Source: AP-15 sp963781215
GTDB lineage: Bacteria; Pseudomonadota; Alphaproteobacteria; ATCC43930; CGMCC-115725
Length of the DNA stretch: 64,000 nt
NCBI GenBank assembly: GCA_963781215.1
Contig: CAWAFE010000027.1
Coordinates: 62,001 to 126,000 of the forward strand
Direction: 5' to 3'
In this document: positions 20,907 to 29,968 of the stretch, piece by piece
Layout of the letters: each line of letters begins with the position of its first letter
Numbering within the stretch: the first letter of the stretch is position 1
The notes under the pieces: generated by a model
What the model saw: the letters and a program-made list of their open reading frames with translations, nothing else
Told to the model about the DNA's origin: nothing
Databases searched by the model: none
Program-made: the position numbers and the translations under genes

Positions 20907-23009
20907 ATGACCCGTTTCCGCGCCGGGGTCGATATCGGCGGCACCTTCACCGACATCGTGCTGCTCGGCGACGACGGTGCGCGCTACACGAAGAAGGTCT
21001 CATCGAGCGTCGACGATTACGCCCGCGCGATCGTCGATGGGTTGTCGGCGCTGCTTGCCGAGATCGGCGCCGAGACGGGTGGCGTCGCCGAATTGCTGCA
21101 CGGCACCACGGTCGCGTCCAACGCGATTCTCGAGCTGAAGGGGGCGCGCACCGGGCTGATCACGACCCGCGGCTTTCGCGATGTGCTCGAAATCCGCACC
21201 TTGCGGATGCCGCGGCTATACGATCTGTCGTGGACCAAGCCGCCGCCCCTGGTCGAGCGCCATCTGCGCGTCGAGGTCGACGAGCGCATCGATGCCAAGG
21301 GCAAAATCGAGCGGCCGCTCGACGAGGCGGATGTCGAGCGCGCGATCCGGAAGCTTCTCGATCAGCAGGTCGAGGCGATCGCCGTCTGCCTGATCCACTC
21401 CTATCTCAACCCGGCGCATGAGCAGATCGTCAAGCGTGTGGCGGCGCGGATGGCGCCGGCGACGACGCTCTGCATCAGCTCCGAGGTGTTGCCGGAGATC
21501 AAGGAATACGAGCGGACCTCGACCACCGTCATCAACGCCTATGTGCGCCCGATCGTCGAAAAGTACCTGTCGAGCCTGACCGCCGAGCTCGGCCGCATCG
21601 GGGTCGGCGCCCCGCTCCTGCTGATGCAATCGAATGGCGGGCTGACGACAGCGGAAGCCGCGGCGCTCACCCCGATGAACATCATCGAATCTGGCCCCGC
21701 CGCGGGGGTCGTCGGCGTCCAGGCGCTGGCCCGGCAGATCGGCGTCGAGAAGGCGATCTCGTTCGACATGGGCGGGACGACGGCAAAGGCTTCGATCATC
21801 GAGAACGGCGAGGTGACGCGCGCGATCGAGTATTCGGTCGGCGGCGGCGTGATGATCGGCTCGCGGCTCTTATCGGGAGCCGGCTACATCTTGAAGGTGC
21901 CGGCAATCGATCTGGCCGAGGTCGGCGCCGGCGGCGGCTCGATCATCTGGATCGACGCGGGCGGCGCCTTGCAGATCGGGCCGCGGAGCGCCGGCGCGTC
22001 ACCGGGGCCGGTCTGCTACGGTATCGGCGGCACCGAGCCGACCCTGACCGACGCCAATGTCGTCCTCGGCTATTTGAACCCCGATCATCTGGTCGGGGGC
22101 ACGGTCAAGCTCGACGCGGAGAAGGCGCGCGCCGTGCTGGCCGAGCGGGTCGCGGGGCCGCTCGGCATGAGCCTCGAAGCAGCTGCGCGCGGCGCCTATC
22201 TGATCGCCGCCTCGAACATGATCCGGGCGATCAAGGCGGTGTCGAGCGAGCGTGGCCGCGACCCGCGCGAATACGTGCTGGTCGCCTTCGGCGGCAACGG
22301 GCCGCTCTTTGCGGCGGCGATGGCCGAGGCATTGATGATCCGCCGGGTGCTGGTGCCGCCCTCGGCCGGCGTTTTCTCGTCCTATGGCCTCCTCTATTCG
22401 GACGTCGCTTATCATTTTAGCCGGACGCGCAAGGCGCTGCTGGCGGCGCTCGACCCGGACGAGGTCGGTGCGATCCTCGGCGAGCTCGAAGCCGACGCGC
22501 GGGCGCGGCTCGGGAAAGACGGCTTTGCCGGCGACAGGATCGAGATCATCCGCAGCGCCGCCCTGCATTATCAGGGGCAATCCTTCGAGCTGGAAGTGCC
22601 GGTGCCGGCGGGGATTGTCGACCGGGGGATGCTCGCCGCGATCGAGGAAGCCTTTGGCGTCGAGCACGAGAAGACCTACGGGCACCGCGCCGGCGTCGAG
22701 GAGCCGGTCGAGCTGGTGACCTTGCGGGTGGTCGGGCGCGGCGTCCCCGATCAGCCGCGCGCATCGCTCGCCGCCAATGCCGGGCTGCCGCGGGGGGTGG
22801 TCATCGCCCAGCCGGTCAGGCGCGCCTATTTCGGGCTGGAGCAGGGCTGGCGCGATACCGATGTCGTCAACCGCGTCGACCTGCGCGAGCCGCGCCGGGG
22901 GCCGTGCATCGTCGAGGAGTACGATTCGACCTGCGTCGTGCCGCCCGGCGCAGAAGCGAGCCTCGACCGATTTGGCAATATCGCGATCGACCTCGCGCCG
23001 GCCGGGTAG
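20907..23009 (+). CDS. hyuA: Hydantoinase A/oxoprolinase family protein
   Basis: The ATP-binding alpha-type subunit, 700 residues. ATG 20907 gives the family N-terminus MTRFRAGVDIGGTFTDIVLL, an ASKHA-type phosphate loop. Further landmarks are LLHGTTVASNAILELKGART, the NIIESGPAAGVVG region, SFDMGGTTAKAS, and EVGAGGGSI. The C-terminal region carries VPPGAEASLDRFGNI. The longer frame back to 20712 overlaps hyuB and is not conserved. Together with hyuB it should form an ATP-driven amidase/carboxylase; the substrate (hydantoin, 5-oxoproline or other) is unknown, and no transporter is linked except possibly the solute-binding genes downstream. Confidence 0.92.
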   Translation: MTRFRAGVDIGGTFTDIVLLGDDGARYTKKVSSSVDDYARAIVDGLSALLAEIGAETGGVAELLHGTTVASNAILELKGARTGLITTRGFRDVLEIRTLRMPRLYDLSWTKPPPLVERHLRVEVDERIDAKGKIERPLDEADVERAIRKLLDQQVEAIAVCLIHSYLNPAHEQIVKRVAARMAPATTLCISSEVLPEIKEYERTSTTVINAYVRPIVEKYLSSLTAELGRIGVGAPLLLMQSNGGLTTAEAAALTPMNIIESGPAAGVVGVQALARQIGVEKAISFDMGGTTAKASIIENGEVTRAIEYSVGGGVMIGSRLLSGAGYILKVPAIDLAEVGAGGGSIIWIDAGGALQIGPRSAGASPGPVCYGIGGTEPTLTDANVVLGYLNPDHLVGGTVKLDAEKARAVLAERVAGPLGMSLEAAARGAYLIAASNMIRAIKAVSSERGRDPREYVLVAFGGNGPLFAAAMAEALMIRRVLVPPSAGVFSSYGLLYSDVAYHFSRTRKALLAALDPDEVGAILGELEADARARLGKDGFAGDRIEIIRSAALHYQGQSFELEVPVPAGIVDRGMLAAIEEAFGVEHEKTYGHRAGVEEPVELVTLRVVGRGVPDQPRASLAANAGLPRGVVIAQPVRRAYFGLEQGWRDTDVVNRVDLREPRRGPCIVEEYDSTCVVPPGAEASLDRFGNIAIDLAPAG

Positions 23010-23035
23010 ACCTCATGCGGAGGAGCACAATTTCG

Positions 23036-23401
23036 ATGCGTCGTTCGAGCTGGGCTGCCGCCGCCATGCTGGCGGTTTTGCTGGCGTCGTTCCCGGCCTT
23101 CGCCGGCTACGGCGCGATCGCCTGGGACAAGGGCACCGGCAAATGGGGCGTGAGCTGGAACCAGCCGACCCCGAAGCGCGCGATCGAGGTGGCGGTCAGC
23201 GAGTGCGGCGCCGGTGGCTGCAAGGTGGTTGCCAAGATCGGTGCGGCACGGTGCGGGGCGCTGGCGGCGACTGCCGACAGCAAGCATATCGGCGCCGCCG
23301 TGCGCGACGGTCTCGACGCGGCCCGGCTCGCCGCCCTCAAAAGCTGTCAGGCCGACAAGGCCGGCGAGTGCGTCATCCGCGCCGGCGACTGCAACAAATG
23401 A
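23036..23401 (+). CDS. Exported DUF4189-like small protein
   Basis: A 121-residue secreted protein. ATG 23036 is preceded by GCGGAGGAGC at good spacing; an upstream ATG at 23015 is less likely. The signal peptide ends at FPAFA. The mature part (YGAIAWDKGTGKWGVSWNQ, RAIEVAVSECGAGGCKVVAKI, CGALAATADSKHIGAAV) matches the DUF4189 pattern with paired cysteines. Four to six cysteines suggest disulfides in the periplasm. It lies 26 bases after hyuA and could be read from the same message, but a functional link is not evident. Confidence 0.8.
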   Translation: MRRSSWAAAAMLAVLLASFPAFAGYGAIAWDKGTGKWGVSWNQPTPKRAIEVAVSECGAGGCKVVAKIGAARCGALAATADSKHIGAAVRDGLDAARLAALKSCQADKAGECVIRAGDCNK

Positions 23402-23422
23402 TGGCGCCCTGCGGGCGGGCGT

Positions 23423-24766
23423 TCAGCTCCGCCGGAAGCCCTCGAGCTCCGATTGGGCGAAATCGATCGCCTCGGCTATCGATTTGCCCTGCTGCGTGCA
23501 TTTGGCGACCATTTTACAGATCGTGCCCTGGGTGGTCATCTGCGAGCCGATGCCGACCGGCGCCGGATAACCGGCGAGAAGGGCCTCCACGTCACCGCGC
23601 GGCGGGTAGTTGTAGAGCGTGCCCTTGGGCGGCTGCTCCTCCTCCCAGGTCTTGAAGTCGCGCAATTTCTCATAGGGCGGGATGTCGACGCCGCGGCTGC
23701 CAGCGACCAGCTTCTCGACCGAGGAGCGGGTGGATAGAAAGGAGATCAAGCTCTTCGCGGCCGATTTGTTGGGAGAGAAGCTCCAGATCCCCCAGAAGCC
23801 GAAATTGCACGGGTCGAAGCGGCCCTTCGGGCCTTTGGGCGAATGAAAGGTCCACAGCTCTTCGGCCACCTTGGGTGCGTCGCGCACGGCGACCGCCCAG
23901 GCGCCCGGCGGGTTCATGATCAGCGCGCCCTTGCCCGAGACCAGCCATTTGTTGTTCGCCGCATTGTCCCACGAAAAGACGCTGTCCGGCAGCGACGGGA
24001 CGATCTTCTGGAACCACGCCAGGACTTCTTTAACGGCATCCGATTTGACCGTGATGTTGCCTTCCTCGTCGACCAGCTGCGCGCCGTGGCCGGCGAATAC
24101 CGCGCTCACCCAGTTGACCGAGTTGCTCCAGGTGCTGAGCGGCATGCCGAAGGCGTGGCCAGCCTTGTTGCATTTCTCGGCCGCCGTCAGAAACCCGTCC
24201 CAGGTCCAGGCGGCGGCGAGCGCCGGGTCGGGCGGCGCCCCCGCCGGGTACATTCGAGTCGGGTCGAGCCCGACGAATTCCTTGAAGTAATCGATCCGGG
24301 CGCACGGGGTCTGGCCCGTCGTCTGCAGGCCGGTCGGCACCGCGACCCAGCGGCCCTTCTGTCTGCCGATATATTCGGAGCCGAGCAGCACCTTGCCGTG
24401 CTCCCCGATCAGCGCCGTCACCAGCTCGTCGACCGGCTCGAGGCTGTCGGCCTGGGCAGCCGGGTACCAGTCCGACATCTGCAGCAGGTCGTGCCCGGCC
24501 CGCGCCTGCGCCTCGGCGGTCGCGGTGAGCGCCAGCTTGTCGCCCTGGCTCGTAATGAAGTCGAGGCTGAGATCGACCTTTTCCTTGTCCGCCCACTCTT
24601 GGCACAATTTCCTGAGCGGCTCGTTGGCGCCCGGCACCCAATGGTCCCAGAATCCGCAGGACAGCTTGCCCGCCGCATAAGCACCGCGCACGAACGGCGC
24701 CGCCGTCGTCGCGGCCAGCGCCGCGGATTTTAGCATCGTGCGGCGCGTCAACATCGTCGTCGCCAT
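23423..24766 (-). CDS. ABC transporter solute-binding protein, family 1 (Tat-exported), copy 1
   Basis: A periplasmic sugar-type binding protein, 447 residues from ATG 24766 (site GAGGGAACG). The Tat signal is clear (LTRRTMLKSAALAATTAA), which suggests export as a folded protein. The mature start AAGKLSCGFWDHWVPGANEPLR and the later GHDLLQMSDWYP, AWTWDGFLTAAEKCNKAG, GKGALIMNPPGAWA are shared almost block by block with the neighbour at 25107-26450. No permease or ATPase gene lies in the window. Ligand unknown; sugar or polyol by family. Confidence 0.9.
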   Translation of the reverse strand: MATTMLTRRTMLKSAALAATTAAPFVRGAYAAGKLSCGFWDHWVPGANEPLRKLCQEWADKEKVDLSLDFITSQGDKLALTATAEAQARAGHDLLQMSDWYPAAQADSLEPVDELVTALIGEHGKVLLGSEYIGRQKGRWVAVPTGLQTTGQTPCARIDYFKEFVGLDPTRMYPAGAPPDPALAAAWTWDGFLTAAEKCNKAGHAFGMPLSTWSNSVNWVSAVFAGHGAQLVDEEGNITVKSDAVKEVLAWFQKIVPSLPDSVFSWDNAANNKWLVSGKGALIMNPPGAWAVAVRDAPKVAEELWTFHSPKGPKGRFDPCNFGFWGIWSFSPNKSAAKSLISFLSTRSSVEKLVAGSRGVDIPPYEKLRDFKTWEEEQPPKGTLYNYPPRGDVEALLAGYPAPVGIGSQMTTQGTICKMVAKCTQQGKSIAEAIDFAQSELEGFRRS

Positions 24767-25106
24767 CGTTCCCTCCCGTGGTCGAACCGGCTTCCCGGAG
24801 GTTGTTCTGTTCACGCGCGCCGCCGTCTCCGGTCGCAGGAGACGACGTCGCGCCTCATCTTATACTCGGAAGGGTCTTCTTTCGTACGAAGGAAATGCGG
24901 CGCGGGCGCGTAGCGCCCGCCGGGAGCGTCCAGCAGGATGCGGAAAAACGCGGGATGATCGTCATTCCGGGGCGCGGGGCACGTCCGCGAGCCCGGAAAC
25001 CATGAACACCGGCTCCGAAATATCATCGGCTTGGCCGGCGTTCATCGATTCCGGGCCCGGCTCCGAGGGCCGTCCCGGAATGACCGCTGACCTTTTCCGC
25101 GCGCTG
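24767..25106. repeat. Intergenic region with a 124-base imperfect palindrome
   Basis: The gap between the two binding-protein genes contains no gene. Positions 24961-25084 form an imperfect palindrome. It begins GTCATTCCGGGGC and ends CCCGGAATGAC. The outer arms align over about 60 bases when one is reverse-complemented (shared GTCATTCCGGG, GCCCGGAA, ATGAAC, CCGGC blocks), meeting near 25022. This is the shape of a REP/MITE-like element common in intergenic regions of alphaproteobacteria. Confidence 0.7.
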
Positions 25107-26450
25107 CTACGATCGCATGAAGCCTTCGATCTCCGACTCTGCCCAACTCATCGCGTCGTCGACGGATTTGCCGGACTGCGTGTGTTGGGAGATCATCTTC
25201 ATCAGCGTCGCCTGCGCCCACATCTGGGTACCGATCTTCAACGGCGCCGGGTAACCAACGAGATTAGGGATCGCCTCATCTCGCGGCGGATAGTTGTAGA
25301 CGGTGCCCTTGGGCGGCTCCACCTCTTCCCAGATCTTGAAATCCATGAAGCTGTCGAAAGGCGGGATGTCGAAGCCGACGCTGGCAGTCACCAGCTTGTC
25401 CTGAATCTCGCGTGTGGTCAGATAAGCCAGCAAGCTTTTTGCCGCCGGGATGTTCTTGGAGAATTTCCAGATTCCCCAGTAATAATAACCGGCCGGATCG
25501 AATTTGCCCTTGGGTCCCTTGGGCGAATGGAAAGTCCACAATTGCTCGGCGATCTTCGGCTGATCGCGTCTGCAAACCGCATAGGCGGAGGGTGGGTTGA
25601 AGATCAAGGCGGCTTGGCCGGAAACCAGCGCCTTGTTGTTCGAAGCGTTGTCATAGGCATAGACGCTATCGGGGAGGGATTTCGACAACCGCTTGAACCA
25701 CTCGAGCGCCTGCCGGGTGGCGTCCGACTTGACCGTGATGCTCCCCTCCGCATCGACGAGCACGGCGCCGTAGCTCGCGAACACCGCGCCCGCCATGTTG
25801 ATCGCGTCGGTGCAGGTGCTGAGGCCGACGCCGAAAGGATGCCCCGCCTTGGCGCATTTTTCGGCCGCGGTCACCAGATTATCCCAGGTCCAAGCGTCGG
25901 TCAGCGCCTTGTCGGCCGGTCCGAGCGGATACATCTTCTGCAAATCGAGACCGACATACTCCTTGAACATGTCGATACGTGCACAAGGCGGCAAGGCGCC
26001 GCTGCCGTAGCTGGTCGGCACCGCCAGCCAATGGCCCTGGATCTTGGCGCAATACTCCGCGGATTTGGCAATTTTTCCGTATTTTTGCAGCAGCGGCTCG
26101 ACGATATCGTCGACCGGAACAAACTTCTCGGCCTGCGACGACACGTACCACGTTCGCAGGCCCATGATGTCGTGCCCCGCGTTCGCCTGCCCTTCCGCCA
26201 TCAAGGTCAGAAGGTCCTTGTCGCCGTTGGAGGTGATCAGGTCGACGGTAATGTCTACTTTTTCCTTTTCCGCCCATTCGCCGCAGATCTTTTTCAGCGT
26301 CTCGGCCGCGCCCGGAACCCAATGGTCCCACACGCCGAAGGAAAGCTTGCCGGCGGCATGGGCGCCGCGGACAAAAGGGGCGGAAAGGGCAGCGGTCGCT
26401 ACTGCTCCAGCCTGGAGCACCGTGCGTCGCGTTAACCGCGTCCTACTCAT
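25107..26450 (-). CDS. ABC transporter solute-binding protein, family 1 (Tat-exported), copy 2
   Basis: A paralogue of the neighbouring gene, with an identical length of 447 residues. It has a Tat signal (TRRTVLQAGAVATAALSAP) and the same mature start (AAGKLSFGVWDHWVPGAAETLKK). Conserved blocks include AGHDIMGLRTWYVSSQAEK, DAWTWDNLVTAAEKCAKAG and GKFDPAGYYYWGIWKFSKN. The duplication is old enough that many positions differ, so the two probably bind related but different ligands. Again there are no permease or ATPase genes. ATG 26450 is at the start of the conserved signal. Confidence 0.9.
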   Translation of the reverse strand: MSRTRLTRRTVLQAGAVATAALSAPFVRGAHAAGKLSFGVWDHWVPGAAETLKKICGEWAEKEKVDITVDLITSNGDKDLLTLMAEGQANAGHDIMGLRTWYVSSQAEKFVPVDDIVEPLLQKYGKIAKSAEYCAKIQGHWLAVPTSYGSGALPPCARIDMFKEYVGLDLQKMYPLGPADKALTDAWTWDNLVTAAEKCAKAGHPFGVGLSTCTDAINMAGAVFASYGAVLVDAEGSITVKSDATRQALEWFKRLSKSLPDSVYAYDNASNNKALVSGQAALIFNPPSAYAVCRRDQPKIAEQLWTFHSPKGPKGKFDPAGYYYWGIWKFSKNIPAAKSLLAYLTTREIQDKLVTASVGFDIPPFDSFMDFKIWEEVEPPKGTVYNYPPRDEAIPNLVGYPAPLKIGTQMWAQATLMKMISQHTQSGKSVDDAMSWAESEIEGFMRS

Positions 26451-26960
26451 TTTGATCCTCTTCCGTTGGTCGGTGGAGAGCGCCAGCGGACCTGGCGGCT
26501 CCTTACGTCAGCCTTACAGAGAGTATACCAGCGAACGAGGAAAGGCACTCGCCTTTTATTGCCGCCGCCGGGGCTCACGGATCAGGTCCCTAAACCCTTC
26601 GAGCTCGGGTTGGGCGTTGTTGATCGCGGCGGCGAATCCCCGCTTCCCGGTAAATGTAATGTTAGGATTGACCCCATAGTTACCGGTTATGAGGGAAGCA
26701 TCGGCCATTCTTACATGTCAATGTGCCCGCAAATAAATGCCGCAGCTTCGAAAGAAGAAGCGTTCGCCGTGGCTGTGGCGCGCTCGCCCTCGGGTCCGTC
26801 AGGAGGGCAGCACCTTCCGGTGCCAGCCTCCCGACGATGTGAAGGCGCGACCCAGGTGCTCTGGCGAGCAATTAATTGGGTGCGGCGACGGTGCCGAACT
26901 TAGCCGTGTTTTGCACACCCGCTCGAACCCGCCTTCTGCAAGAAACCGATCGGCGGTTCC
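26451..26960. other. Gene-poor region, 510 bases, with a strong hairpin
   Basis: Apart from the binding-protein tail at 26556-26647, I see no coding sequence. Positions 26802-26831 form a stable hairpin (GGAGG/CCTCC and GCACC/GGTGC stems around TTCC, with small internal loops). The stretch 26640-26760 is AT-richer than its surroundings. No tRNA-like fold or RNA family was recognised. Confidence 0.5.
26556..26647 (-). pseudogene. 3' remnant of a third solute-binding protein gene
   Basis: The minus strand ends in an open stretch reading FAAAINNAQPELEGFRDLI and then a short basic tail and TAA (26558-26556). This aligns with the C-termini of the two intact paralogues (SIAEAIDFAQSELEGFRRS and SVDDAMSWAESEIEGFMRS). 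Only about 28 codons remain and nothing upstream is recognisable. It indicates a former tandem array of at least three genes. Confidence 0.68.
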
Positions 26961-28949
26961 TCAGCGGGAGAGGTCGCTGACCAGCGAGTTGCTGGAATTG
27001 CGCCCGGACTGCCCGCGATAGATCTGCAGGTTTTCGAGCACGCGCTGGACGTAGGTGCGGGTCTCGCCGATCGGGATGTTCTCGATCCAGTCGACCATGT
27101 CGACATTGCCGGCGCGAGGGTCGCCGTACTCGCGCAGCCACTGCCGAACCCGGCCGGGGCCGGCATTGTAGGCGGCGATCGCAAGCGGGTAGGATCCACC
27201 GAAATCCCCCACCAGCGTTTCGAAATAGGTGCGTCCGAGCAGAATATTGTAGACGCCATCGGCGGTCAGCCGCTGCACCGAATAAGGCTGCAGCTGGTTC
27301 TTGCCGGCGACCCCGCTCGCCGTTCCCGGCATCAATTGCATCAGCCCGCGCGCCCCGGCGGGGCTGACCGCATCGGGCTCGAAGGCACTCTCCTGCCGGA
27401 TGATGGCAAAGACCAGAGCGGGCTCGGTGTTGCCGCCGCCGGGCAGCGCGGTGATCGGATAGCCATGGATCATCAGCGGCGTCCCGGCGGCAATGGCGCG
27501 CTTGGCGACCGCGATCCCGAGGTCGATGCGGCCATTCTTTTCGGCGAGGTCGGCCAGCATGGCAAAGCGCGTCGGGGTCTTGGCTTGGTCCGCCATGTGC
27601 AGCAGGAAGACCTTGCTGCGGTCGCGGTCGCCGACCGCGAAGAGGAGCCGCGCGGCGCGAACCAGTTCGTCGCCGTCGAAGCCGGCGCGCTCGGCCGTAT
27701 CGGGTTTGGGCTCGGGAACAGGGCGAGGCGGGGCGTCGTTGCCGAGCTGATGGGCGGCGAGCTGACCGTAGAAGGTGACCATGTGCTCGGCGCCCGCAGC
27801 GTACCATTTCGCCGCGAGCTCGGATTTCGACTGGGCCTCGGCCGCACGCCCGCCCCAATACCCGGCCCGCGCCTTGGCATAGGGTGTCGCGACACGGGTC
27901 AGGATGTGCGCGAAATGGTCAAAAGCGAGGGCGGGGTCTTTCTTGTAGCGCAGTGCGATGTAACCCAGCAGGAACTCGGCGTCCGAATACGCGTTGCCTT
28001 CGATCAGGCCGTGCTGCTGGGTCAGGCGATAGGCGAGATCGGCATTGCCGGTGGCGAGGATCTTGCGGGCGACGATCTGGCGCTCGGCCGCCCACGCGGT
28101 CGGCCGGACGAGATCGCCGGGCTGGGCCAGCAGGATCTCGACCGCACCGTCGATCATGTCCTTCTTACGCCGCCAGCGCAGGCGCTCGTAGAGGAGGCCC
28201 GGATCGGATTGCAGCCGGGCCGGGACGCGGGTGACCAAGGCTTCGGCATTGGGCGCCTGGGCCGCCAGGGCGAGGCGCGCCTCAGCCAATGCCCGGTATT
28301 CGAGAGACACAAGCGGCAGCATCCGATGCGCCGCTTCGGTCTTGCCGTCCCAAAGCAGTCGGTCGAGCCGCCTGTCGTCGTCCTCGGAGGTGAGTGCCGC
28401 GCCATGGCGGGCGAGAAAGTTTTTCTCGTCGACCCCCGTAAAATCGGCCTCGACCCAAGCAGCGCGTAGCGCCGCCGTACCGCCCGCGGCGTCGCCCGCA
28501 TTCAGCGTCAATTCTGCGGCGCGGACCCTTCCTTCGGCGCCGACCGGCGGATAGCGCTTCAGCCAATCGGCGGCGACCGCGTCGGTCTCGCCGGCCAACG
28601 CCTCCTCCGCATGCATTCGCAGCGCCTTCTGGCGTGGCCAATCCGGGTTCTTCTCGATGAATGCGGCGATATCGGCAAAGCGGCCGGCCGAGCCGGGGCG
28701 GGAAAACTCGCACCAGCGCAGGATCTTGAGCGCCAACGGGTCGCGGATCGGGGCCGCATCTGCATCGGCGCGGCCTCGGTCGCCAGCGGTCGCGGCGGAG
28801 AGCGCCGCCCGCATCGCTTGCAATTCGGCCTCGGACAACGATTGCGCCTGCGCTGAGCCGGCCGCACCGGCGATCAACGCGACAGAAAGAAGTATGCGGA
28901 GAACCGGGAGCAAGGCGGTTGTTCCTGTGCTGAGGCAAAGATGAGGCAA
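26961..28949 (-). CDS. Soluble lytic murein transglycosylase (Slt70-like)
   Basis: A periplasmic enzyme cleaving peptidoglycan glycan strands to 1,6-anhydro-muropeptides, about 662 residues. The N-terminal two-thirds is an alpha-superhelical U-domain. The C-terminal SLT domain has the catalytic Glu in FAIIRQESAFEPDAVS, then GARGLMQLMPGTA, AIAAYNAGPGRVRQW and the ENIPIGETRTYVQRVLEN motif. The open frame extends to 29114 but would overlap dapA's leader. TTG 28949 places the start before an obvious signal peptide (ALLPVLRILLSVALIAGAAGSAQA), though the exact start is uncertain. It is divergent from dapA, the usual alphaproteobacterial arrangement. Confidence 0.9.
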   Translation of the reverse strand: MPHLCLSTGTTALLPVLRILLSVALIAGAAGSAQAQSLSEAELQAMRAALSAATAGDRGRADADAAPIRDPLALKILRWCEFSRPGSAGRFADIAAFIEKNPDWPRQKALRMHAEEALAGETDAVAADWLKRYPPVGAEGRVRAAELTLNAGDAAGGTAALRAAWVEADFTGVDEKNFLARHGAALTSEDDDRRLDRLLWDGKTEAAHRMLPLVSLEYRALAEARLALAAQAPNAEALVTRVPARLQSDPGLLYERLRWRRKKDMIDGAVEILLAQPGDLVRPTAWAAERQIVARKILATGNADLAYRLTQQHGLIEGNAYSDAEFLLGYIALRYKKDPALAFDHFAHILTRVATPYAKARAGYWGGRAAEAQSKSELAAKWYAAGAEHMVTFYGQLAAHQLGNDAPPRPVPEPKPDTAERAGFDGDELVRAARLLFAVGDRDRSKVFLLHMADQAKTPTRFAMLADLAEKNGRIDLGIAVAKRAIAAGTPLMIHGYPITALPGGGNTEPALVFAIIRQESAFEPDAVSPAGARGLMQLMPGTASGVAGKNQLQPYSVQRLTADGVYNILLGRTYFETLVGDFGGSYPLAIAAYNAGPGRVRQWLREYGDPRAGNVDMVDWIENIPIGETRTYVQRVLENLQIYRGQSGRNSSNSLVSDLSR

Positions 28950-29070
28950 AGATCCCTTACGGGCTTTTGCCGGCTCGGGCAAGTCGGGCCACGCCTGTAT
29001 GCCGACGCTGTTGAAGCGAGCGCCAGCGCCGGCTATCGTGCGCTCCGGGCTCCGAATCTGGGAGGACACG

Positions 29071-29946
29071 ATGTTCAAGGGATCGTTCGTCGCATTGATC
29101 ACGCCCTTCCGCAACGGGGGGATCGACGAGGGTGCGTTTCAGCAATTTGTCGCCTGGCAGGTCGAGCAGGGCACCCACGGCTTCGTTCCGACCGGAACCA
29201 CCGGCGAGGCGCCCACTCTAAGCCATGACGAGCAGGAGCGGGTCATCGCACTCTGCGCCGAGGTCGCGAACGGCAAGGTGCCGGTCGTCGCCGGCACCGG
29301 CACAAACTCGACCGCGCATACGATCGAGCTGACGCGCATGGCCAAGTTGGCAGGCGCGACCGCGGCACTCGTCGTCTGCCCTTATTACAACAAGCCGACG
29401 CAGGAAGGCCTCTACCAGCATTTCAAGGCGGTGCACGACGCAGTCGACCTGCCGATCGTGATCTACAACATCCCGGGCCGCTCCTCGGTCGACATGTCGA
29501 ACGCGACGATGGCCCGGCTCGCCAAATTGCCGAATATCGTCGGCGTCAAGGACGCGACCAACGACCTCGCCCGGCCGTTGCGTATGCGGGTCGAGATCGG
29601 CGGCGACTTTTCGATGATGTCGGGCGAGGACGCGACCGCCGTCGCCTATCTCGTGCAGGGCGGCGACGGCTGCATTTCGGTAACCGCGAATGTCGCCCCG
29701 CGGCTTCTCGCCGAAATGCACGAGGCCTGGCAGAAGGGCGAGGTCGCGACGGTGCGCCGGATCAACGAGCGGCTGATTCCGCTGCACGACGCGCTGTTCG
29801 CTGAAACGAGCCCAGCGCCGGTCAAATACGCCGCCTCGCTGCTCGGCAAGTGCGAGGCGACGGTGCGCCAGCCCTTATGCCCGATCATGCCGGAGACGCA
29901 GGAGCGGGTGGCGCGGGCGATGCGCAGCGCCGGCATCCTCAACTGA
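29071..29946 (+). CDS. dapA: 4-hydroxy-tetrahydrodipicolinate synthase
   Basis: First committed step of lysine/diaminopimelate synthesis: condensation of pyruvate and aspartate semialdehyde. It has 291 residues, standard length. ATG 29071 gives MFKGSFVALITPF. Key residues are visible: the Thr-Thr pair in PTGTTGEAPTLSHDE, Tyr in VVCPYYNKPTQEGLY, Schiff-base Lys in IVGVKDAT and Arg in YNIPGRSSVDM. The upstream open frame to 28999 lacks conservation. smpB follows 22 bases later, so the two are probably co-transcribed. Confidence 0.97.
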   Translation: MFKGSFVALITPFRNGGIDEGAFQQFVAWQVEQGTHGFVPTGTTGEAPTLSHDEQERVIALCAEVANGKVPVVAGTGTNSTAHTIELTRMAKLAGATAALVVCPYYNKPTQEGLYQHFKAVHDAVDLPIVIYNIPGRSSVDMSNATMARLAKLPNIVGVKDATNDLARPLRMRVEIGGDFSMMSGEDATAVAYLVQGGDGCISVTANVAPRLLAEMHEAWQKGEVATVRRINERLIPLHDALFAETSPAPVKYAASLLGKCEATVRQPLCPIMPETQERVARAMRSAGILN

Positions 29947-29968
29947 GAGGTTCCGAGCAGGGCGCGCG

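Noticed and set aside
26466..26903. 145-residue plus-strand open frame
   Set aside because: It overlaps the third binding-protein tail on the other strand, has no ribosome-binding site and shows no recognisable domain.
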